A model generated the notes under the pieces. It did not search any database. It had not been told where the DNA came from and saw nothing but the letters and a program-made list of their open reading frames with translations. Both the position numbers and the translations under genes were made by a program. DNA of 64,000 nt from Sweltsa coloradensis (taxonomy: Eukaryota; Arthropoda; Insecta; Plecoptera; Chloroperlidae): positions 1-64,000 of the forward strand of contig JAMZAV010000974.1 of the NCBI GenBank assembly GCA_024449915.1, read 5' to 3'. The number at the start of each line of letters is the position of its first letter. Within the stretch, counting starts at the first letter, position 1. This document shows, piece by piece, positions 57,091-64,000 of this stretch.

Positions 57091-57770
57091 CTAGGAAAAC
57101 GCTAAAGTCCCGTCGCGTTGTTGAGCGAGCACCGGTACGTGCAACACGACCCGAGTACGACATTCCCATAATGTCCATTTTATCAGATACAGTCTTTAAA
57201 AGACGAAAACTTTCAATGTTGTTGTTGATTGCTGAATTGAATGACGCCACGGGACAACAATGTAATCGAAATGCCTTCTAAAGTGTATCTTTGTTTCTTC
57301 ACTGCCTCCTTGACAAATTTCACAACGATCGAAACATCATTTTTCTTATTATGAATACCAATAAGTCTTTAAGGTCTTGACCGAATTAGCTAAAAATTTG
57401 TAAAATAGGAGAGAATGTTGTACTTATTGACCCTGCAAAATTTCATAACGATCGGAACATTTTTTTTTTTTTATTTTTATTTTTTTTTTTTTTTTTTTTT
57501 TTTTATTTTTTTATAACCAGCGGTTGGATATTGTTCAAAAACTATACAGCAACCCGCATAGGTGGTATGTACAGCCGGGGTCATATATAAATCAAGAGGT
57601 CTGAAAGATACCTCTTTCACCGACATCTCGTGGTCAACTCTTGGTGCCATTATTTATACCGCTCTGTGAACTGCATTATCGATCGATGAAGCCCCCTAGA
57701 CTATTTGACTCTTGATTTATATATGACCCTGGCTGTACATGTGTGCAAAATTTCAGGTCGATCGGAGAAT
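57091..57770 (-). mobile_element. Helentron-like element, family C, truncated at its 5' side, with a MITE
   Basis: CTAGGAAAACGCTAAAGTCC at 57091, body as the neighbour with some rearrangement (caaatttcacaacgatcgaaa duplicated). T-rich run at 57461-57511. Ends after ggtcgatcggagaa at about 57765, so the 5' terminus is lost. Interrupted by 57573-57734. Confidence 0.7.
57573..57734. mobile_element. MITE with GTAC duplication (short copy, empty site known)
   Basis: GTAC at 57569-57572 and 57735-57738. The neighbouring copy shows the same host sequence uninterrupted (ggtatGTACatgtgtg, 56940-56955). Terminus AGCCGGGGTCATATATAAAT inverted at the right. An internal-deletion derivative of the 40857-41450 form; both retain atcgatcgat next to (c)agtctaggggg-like sequence. 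Confidence 0.92.
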
Positions 57771-58642
57771 TATATATACATATATGGATTGTTTGTAGGT
57801 TTTTCGCGGCCCGTCATAGGTTTAAAACAAGGATCTTGGGTAAAACCGCGTCGAAAATAAGATGAACCAGGGCAGAACCTGGGCCCAGGTCAAGATCCTT
57901 GTTTTTATCATATAATATATATATATGTTAGTACTTTAGACAGAAATTAAAAAAGTGACTACACCGGGGATCGAACCCGGGACCTTAGCTTACCGGGCTA
58001 TGCTCTTACCAACTGAGCTATGCGGCCACCAATTTAAAACTGTCTTATTTTTGGTCCAGGGCACCGTCAAACAGACGATTTTCGCTAGAGAATGCAATGG
58101 CTCGTTTTTACGTCAAGGGCATATATTTGTTGTGTAAACGTGCATGTTGTAATATGTTTTACATTAAATTTGAAACCTCGTGGGCCAGAGTATTTGTTAA
58201 ATGTGTGTCAGGGTTACCGGACAAAAAATATATGTAACAACTTTTTCTATTGTGCATTGCATTGAATTTTCGTTTTTTCGCTTAATTTTATTTGCATACA
58301 GAGGTTTGTCGATACAGTGGATTTTTTTCTCCTCAAGAACTTTTCAAAATCGGATATTTAAGAACTATTATTCTCATAGCTGCTAACTAGGGGTCCAATG
58401 GGAAGATTTCCTTGAATACAAAATAATGTTGGCTATTTTTTCCTAAGGAGCCTATAAATGGTCAATAATAACATCTATCGATACAGGCAGGGCAGCGGGC
58501 CAGATCTGGCTAATAGGCTGTAGTTGAGTTCATGGCAACTTTCACTCATCCAACACCCATTGGCGACAGTTGACATTGACGCCATATTGTTCATTTGGTC
58601 CCTTTAAGGAGGTACTAAGCAAATGCTATACCCCCCCCCCCC
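57771..58642. other. Non-coding around the tRNA-like sequence
   Basis: An inverted pair (aaacaaggatcttgggt / caggtcaagatccttgttt) at about 57824-57905 brackets acctgggccc-type sequence. No exon recognised. Confidence 0.45.
57952..58030 (-). tRNA. tRNA-like sequence (possible Thr GGT), probably SINE or pseudogene
   Basis: Minus strand GGCCGCATAGCTCAGTTGGT opens an acceptor/D-arm, and GGTCCCGGGTTCGATCCCCG a perfect T-arm. The acceptor has six of seven pairs (two wobble). The anticodon loop reads CCGGTAA, giving GGT, but the base before the anticodon is C rather than T and the stem has a mismatch. A run of T after the 3' end could be a Pol III terminator. Confidence 0.4.
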
Positions 58643-59167
58643 CATACTTGGGGAAGGAACTTTTTAAAAGAACGAGTTCCATTTTCCCGGAAATTTTTAA
58701 GAACTTGATCCCATTTATGGTTGAGGAACTTTTAAGTGATCAAGTTCATAGTTTGCAGGAACTTTTTAGAAAGTTTCTTAAAACGTCCCATCAGTTACAA
58801 TTAAGTAGCCAATTTTGTACTTAGAACCACTTTTCAGTATTCGTTACTCGTTAGCAAACAACTTTGCCGCTTTATAATTTTCATATCATGTGCGTATCAT
58901 CATGGTTCATGACCCTAGAGCTCACCGTGCTCTATGACAGCCGTACACATGCTTGCAAGTTGTACGCCAGTCACTCTGCAGTCGCATTAAACATACTTAA
59001 AAGTAAAAGGGAACTTTTTAAAGGAACTTAAGTTCCTTTTTATGAGGAACTTCAACTTTTTAGAGGTAAGGGTGTAAAAAGGAACTTGAACTTTGTAAAA
59101 GTTATTTTTTTATTGATGAACTGAATCTTTTAAAAGTTCATTTTTAAAAGGAACTTCCCCAAGTATG
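58643..59167. mobile_element. TIR element CATACTTGGGGAAG with AAGTTCC-rich interior
   Basis: CATACTTGGGGAAGGAAC at the left and its inverse GAACTTCCCCAAGTATG at the right. Both subterminal regions are rich in ggaactttt/aaaagttcc units. The ends abut poly-C runs (58630-58643, 59169-59177), so the duplication cannot be read. 525 bp, non-coding. Confidence 0.72.
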
Positions 59168-60636
59168 TCCCCCCCCCACACTCCCATGCCTAGTGTATGC
59201 TGAATAGCATTTCAAACCATTGAATTATAATATATACAAACGGAGAATATATTACGGACACGAACAATTATCATAGTATTCCTGGATACAGAGAAGGTCA
59301 TAGATAGCTCTCCAAGAAAGTGGTTCTGGCTCTGAGAACATGCATAGTATATAGCATCTTATAACAATAATAAACAGCCAGCTTATAGTGTGCGACGCGA
59401 AATTTATAAGAATAAGATGTGTAAACTTAGTTTCGATTATAGATGAATGCCTGCTGATCAATTTTACGCAATTTTAGGTCAGTTTTTACATTAAGTTATC
59501 TGAGTGAGGAATTATAATGTGAACCTCGATACGTATGGTTTGAGCGCAACTCACAACAGCTCCATTATAAACAAGAACCAATGAGCCATTCACAACAAAA
59601 AAGTCCATACGGTAATGTGTGATTCAACTTATGTTTCGACTGACCTACATAGAGTAATTTACAATTGTTGAGGGTCATTAACTCTAAAATACTTCTTGTA
59701 ACGATTGCTAAATAATTTGGTTATTACACATTGCCTTACTTGCCATTCAGTCTTCAGATATGAATTACAATTACGGAATAAGGAGTTGCTTCTTCTAATG
59801 TTCTCAACATGTACGTTCTATGGCATGTGCCGTCGTAGTGAGAAAATCGCCAAACAGCTGTGCAAGTACAACCAACAAGTGGATCGATTACCTTGAAAGA
59901 ATAGACAAATACAGATCACTCCTGCGTGAATGAGAACAGTCAAGCCTTATAAATAAAAAAAGAAAACTTAATCCTTAAGGCTATTCAACCGCGTTTTTCA
60001 ATTTTCCAAAAATATGCTACCAAGTCAAAATACAGTGAATGGCTTTGAAACCTGGTTCTATTAGAAAATCAAAAATATTTTCTTAAAATTTTTCTGATCG
60101 GGCACACGGCTAATATCGTCTCTACAAAATAATTTAAAACTTCAATTCGTTCAAGCACACCATTCAACGTAATCATACAGTCTGGAAAAAATCCACGACT
60201 CCGCGTTCTCATCATCAGGCACCCCCATCAAACCGTAATTTATGGCCATCAGAGGCCGGCATTTACATTGCCACTCACGGACAAAGCGTTCCGATGAGAA
60301 GAAGATAGATACTAGGTAGTTGTGTTTTTGTGACATTAATTTTCAACTGGTTTTCTAGAGGCTGCCTGAGAGAAAAAAGATTTTTTTAAACAATTGTCTT
60401 TCCTGCGAATTTTTTAATTTGGCGGTACAAATCAGTACAAAATACAAAAACCAGAAAAAAAAGAATTAAATTAATTAATGTCACAAAAACACAACTACCC
60501 ACGTTTTGGCATTCTTTAATTTGACCCAAACTTTATATTTCGTCTTTTTTGTTGCATAGGAGTGACGGATTGATAATGTTCACCGCTCCACAACCGAAAC
60601 GCACATTTTGATATTCGATACTTACGGTGCAAATTT
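59168..60636. other. Non-coding; inverted pair at 60316-60340 and 60474-60499
   Basis: ggtagttgtgtttttgtgac and its inverse lie about 135 bp apart, possibly the termini of a small element. A minus-strand open frame at 60336-60151 belongs to no family I recognise. Confidence 0.45.
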
Positions 60637-60639
60637 ATT

Positions 60640-60915
60640 ACCCACACATAACAAAAAAACTGGAAAAACACAGCCAAACCTAACACAATCAAAAGCAATG
60701 AGATCTAAAGCAAATGCCAAGCTTAATTACCCTCCTACATTTTCGCAATCTTAATACATAAATTCACTTTGTCCTGTGAGTGCATCCTTGCAAAGCGTGG
60801 CAAAATTTATTTGCAACTATTGGTTTAAATGTAAAAGTTCGTGCAAATTTATTTTGGCAAGCTTTGCATGGATGCAGTCACAGTACAAAGTGAATTTATG
60901 TATTAAGATTGCGAA
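60640..60915. mobile_element. Partial fold-back element, relative of 62776-63165
   Basis: The left flank (aacctaacacaatcaaaagc, gagatctaaagcaaatgcca) and both inner arms (cgcaatcttaatacataaat / atttatgtattaagattgcg) match the 62.8-kb palindrome. The outer right arm is missing, replaced by the (ATCA)n array. Confidence 0.75.
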
Positions 60916-60928
60916 AATGTATACAAAG

Positions 60929-61037
<109 letters not shown>

Positions 61038-61045
61038 CTGATATC

Positions 61046-61160
61046 TAGGTGCCCGTTAGGGCGCCGCAGCCAAGCCGTGGCGCGCTACACACTCACGCAA
61101 GCAGAGTTGAGGGGATTTCGAGATGTTACCCAGCCGTCATGAAACGTGATGTGAACTTGA
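61046..61160 (-). repeat. 120-bp dispersed repeat, second copy
   Basis: ctaggtgcccgttagggcgc, cgcgctacac, tacccagccgtcatgaaacg match 45718-45840. Probably a SINE with the (ATCA)n as its 3' tail. Confidence 0.65.
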
Positions 61161-61351
61161 AAACTATTAAAATCGAGGGGATTTGGGTACCTGACAACAC
61201 ATGCCAAATTTGGTTGGGGTACGAGCATTCCTTCTTGGTGAAAAAATGGCTTGAAACATGCTCAAAATCACTTTAAGGATGTTAGCTACTACTACTGCTA
61301 CTGCTACTGCTACTACTGCTACTTCTGTCTAATTCGTCAGTTTCAATCGGC

Positions 61352-61464
61352 CCGCGATTCTGACCAAACGGGTGAGGCTACAACGTTCATATTTTACATG
61401 GACATTAAGTTTATAGTGATATAGAGCCTTTTGAAAGAAAAAGTTGAAAAAGTTTGCTGGAAGG
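61352..61464 (+). mobile_element. Helentron-like family B fragment
   Basis: ttctgaccaaacgggtgagg, caacgttcatattttacatg and aaagaaaaagttgaaaaagt are collinear with 22590-22690. Confidence 0.65.
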
Positions 61465-61472
61465 CTTCCAAT

Positions 61473-61975
61473 CAGTGGCGGAACTAGGCGCCCGCAGGGC
61501 CCGCAACTGCGGGCGGGCCCAGGCCGTTTCGGGGGCCCGTTAAAAAAAAACAGTATTTCACCTTGTTTGGAAAATATAGTATTTGTTTTCGTTGATAAAA
61601 TTACCGTTTTGTGAATCTAGCGGTTTGAAGATGAAATCCAGGGGATATTTAGGAACTTTTAACGTCCACAACACAACAACTCACAAAAACTACATTATTT
61701 TGGTATTGCATTCAGCCCACAACTTTTTTTCTAAAACGCACCAAACGCACTCTAAAAACCTGATTTTCAAAATTTTCGTCTGCGGCGCCATCGTTGGGGA
61801 TCTTGCCCCCCAAACCCCTCGTGCTTGGTCCCTATAATACCCCCGAGATATTATATATCCCGCCTGGGATGAAAAGTCTGAATTCAACACTGAGTCTATG
61901 CATGTATGTATCTATTAGGGGGGGGGGGGGCACAGAAATTTGCGGGCGAGCCCATGAAACGAAGTTCCGCCACTG
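61473..61975. mobile_element. hAT-type MITE, complete
   Basis: CAGTGGCGGAACTAGGCG at the left; GAAGTTCCGCCACTG at the right. Flanks cTTCCAAt (61465-61472) and aTTCCAAa (61976-61983) share six of eight bases. Interior carries the shared core (tctgcggcgccatcgttggg) and caccaaacgcac. 503 bp. Confidence 0.78.
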
Positions 61976-62009
61976 ATTCCAAATATATAGGTTTTAATAT
62001 AAGCCTTAA

Positions 62010-62575
62010 GAGGGTACGCTGAGCTTGGCCCAACTCAAATGCGCGCAAACAGGTGTTGATGATTTCTGCTGAACGGTAGGTAATATCATTACCAAATTTT
62101 GAATGGATGTTAATAACGTACTTTTATATTGATATCCGTAATTGGTTGCACAAAATAAGCGTTAAAGATCCATTGCGAGACATAAGTTCAAAACGTGAAA
62201 AATGGGAAATCCAAAACATGGATTACAATTCTGGAAATTCCCACCAAACCGTTTATCTTACGATAAAACCAAATTAACCTGCGCGTTCACATTGATTTAA
62301 ACGTTGGGTTCCATTATGCAAATTTGAGTTAAAAAAATCTGTTCATTTGGAATAAATTCCCGAAGTTGACCAAAATTGAGTAAATTTTTGTGATTTCACT
62401 AAATTTTAATTCAAAATCAATGAATTAATTTAGGAATATGCGTAATGGATAACATAGATTTAATCTTTATGAACGTTAGTGTGAAATTTGATAATGGTGT
62501 TATAAACCGTTTACCCAAAAAATCCAGAAAGCTGAGCGCTTAAACTCGCCTCCGTTCTAGCCTCAGCATACCCTC
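62010..62575. mobile_element. TTAA-duplication MITE with GAGGGTACGCTGAG termini
   Basis: TTAA at 62006-62009 and 62576-62579. GAGGGTACGCTGAG at the left, CTCAGCATACCCTC at the right (one mismatch). 566 bp, non-coding. TTAA suggests piggyBac or Kolobok mobilisation; which one is not decided by the termini. Confidence 0.82.
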
Positions 62576-62775
62576 TTAAACAGGCATACAATCAAGAAGC
62601 AACTATAGTTACTTGACAATGATCACCTACATTGTTTACAAAGAAAACAAGTCTTTGGACCACTAGATATTTTAAATTCTATTGTTAATTGGTAATACCA
62701 TATCAATTAAATCGACTTTGATAAAATTATTGTATTTTAACAAATAATATTGTAATGGAACTTGAAAAAGTAATG

Positions 62776-63165
62776 AGATCCCACATATAACAAAAAACTT
62801 GTAAAAAAAAAAACAGCCAAACCTTACACAATCAAAAGCAATGAGATCTAAAAGAAATGCCAAGCTTCTGTACCCTCCTCTATTTTCGCAATCTTAATAC
62901 ATAAATTCACTTTGCCCTGTGAGTGTATCCTTGCAAAGCTTGGCAAAATAAATTTGCACAAACTTTTACAATTTAACAATAGTTGCAAATAAAATTTTGC
63001 CACGCTTTGCAAGGATACAATCACAGGGCAAAATGAATTTATGTATTAAGATTGCGAAAATGTAGAAGGATACATAAGATTGGCATTTCTTTTAGATCTC
63101 ATTGCTTTTGATTGTGTAAGGTTTGGCTGTTTTTTACAAGTTTTTTGTTATATGTGGGATTATTA
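62776..63165. mobile_element. About 390-bp near-perfect palindrome (fold-back element)
   Basis: The left half (cccacatataacaaaaaact ... tttgcacaaacttttacaat) is the inverse of the right half (aatagttgcaaat ... agttttttgttatatgtggg). It would fold into one stem of about 185 bp. Non-coding. Related to 60640-60915. Confidence 0.85.
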
Positions 63166-64000
63166 ACTAGATGTAAACATCATATTCTACATATAGCAAT
63201 ACATTTATACGCCATAACCTTCAGACTATAAGTAGGAAAATAGCAATCTAGAAAATAAGTGGTCTATAGGTAAAATTCCTTGGCATTATCCATTTATAAC
63301 AAAATAAAGGCGAATTACGATGCACATATTTGTAATATTGATAATTTTTTAGACCATGGTATAATTTTAAAATAGGTTATATTTATTATCTTTGTCTATT
63401 TGTTTCTCCGCCATTGCCATGTGTGCGGCAATCCACATCTGATCTCCGCATCACGTATTGACGTATTGTTTACTTTGATGGGACTTGTCCAAGGCCATTA
63501 CGTGCATCGTTGACTCTCAGGCGAGCTCTCTCACTAGCCTCGGACCCCACATGCGTTGTAGCAGTCTACTTTGTTTTGGGGTTCATTGACTGATTGAAAT
63601 CTACCTGGTTAGTAGGCTTTTGTATCGCTGTAGTGACATAGACATCGTTCCGCCCGGTGGATGAAGAGAATTCGGTACAGTAATAAAAACACCGCTGGTT
63701 CTTATTTAAATTTTAAATCGCTTATCGGCTTTGATTTGTGATTGCGATTGGTATTGCAAATATGACAACGACCGTCAGCAGTACGAGGTCGCCAAAAGAA
63801 AGTATCATACTGAATAAATGTATCACCTCACAATCAAATTCTCTTTTACATCTACGTTATCAATAAAGGCTTTATTTGTAGAATTATTACAACTTTGTTT
63901 TACCTCTTGCAAAATCTGTACCCCACTGTTAGCTCAGTTGGGTGACGGGGTTATGTCACCCAAAACACCATCCAAAATAAAATGTAACGCGTTTAGATAA
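63166..64000. other. Non-coding end of window
   Basis: 63925-63945 (ctgttagctcagttgggtga) resembles a tRNA A box, but no B box follows in a proper place. No exon recognised. Confidence 0.45.

Overview
This is nuclear DNA from an invertebrate animal, most likely an arthropod. It is AT-rich and intron-containing, has no dense coding, and is packed with nested transposable elements. The one clear host gene reads most like the insect 'putative inorganic phosphate cotransporter' branch of SLC17. The lineage (perhaps a hemipteran-like insect) is an inference from that protein and from repeat style, not from any marker gene.

Host gene. On the minus strand, eight exons between 54850 and 46401 splice in phase into about 435 residues of an SLC17 major-facilitator transporter. 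The N-terminal exon (a phase-1 intron enters the first exon seen) and the C-terminal exon were not found. The seventh exon seen ends in three identical 30-bp tandem copies of its own exon end plus 5' splice site.

Everything else is repeats, many of them bounded exactly by target-site duplications or empty sites. 0.6-2.7 kb: a decayed hAT element containing a second TIR element. 5.4-5.9 kb: a fold-back element. 8.0-8.7 kb: 5S-rRNA-derived SINE copies. 10.3-11.5 kb: a Helentron-like element carrying a piggyBac-type MITE, which recurs at 17.5 kb. 18.9-20.5 kb: a LINE split by another Helentron-like element. 21.6-24.0 kb: a Helentron-like element inside another, with a hAT-like element inside both. 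24.0-25.3 kb: a minus-strand LINE tail. 25.5-27.2 kb: a TIR element abutting an internally deleted piggyBac element that still encodes an acidic transposase N-terminus. 29.25-36.26 kb: a 5S-derived SINE with a 12-bp duplication, split by a 6.5-kb TIR element that itself holds two hAT elements and a Helentron-like element. 40-43.5 kb: a MITE with GTAC duplications, a 364-bp direct repeat, and a 1.4-kb element with about 500-bp inverted arms. 43.5-44.0 kb: a LINE reverse-transcriptase fragment. 56.5-57.8 kb: two more Helentron-like elements, one with a second GTAC MITE. 58.6-63.2 kb: several TIR and fold-back elements and a long (ATCA)n array.

The first 8 kb and about 13.2-16.8 kb have unusually many expanded homopolymers, even inside target-site duplications, which suggests poor consensus polishing. 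There is no rRNA operon, CRISPR array or prokaryotic signal. The most notable features are the tandem 5' splice sites, the GTAC MITE family with an empty site, the split SINE, and the Helentron-like families with asymmetric inverted termini.
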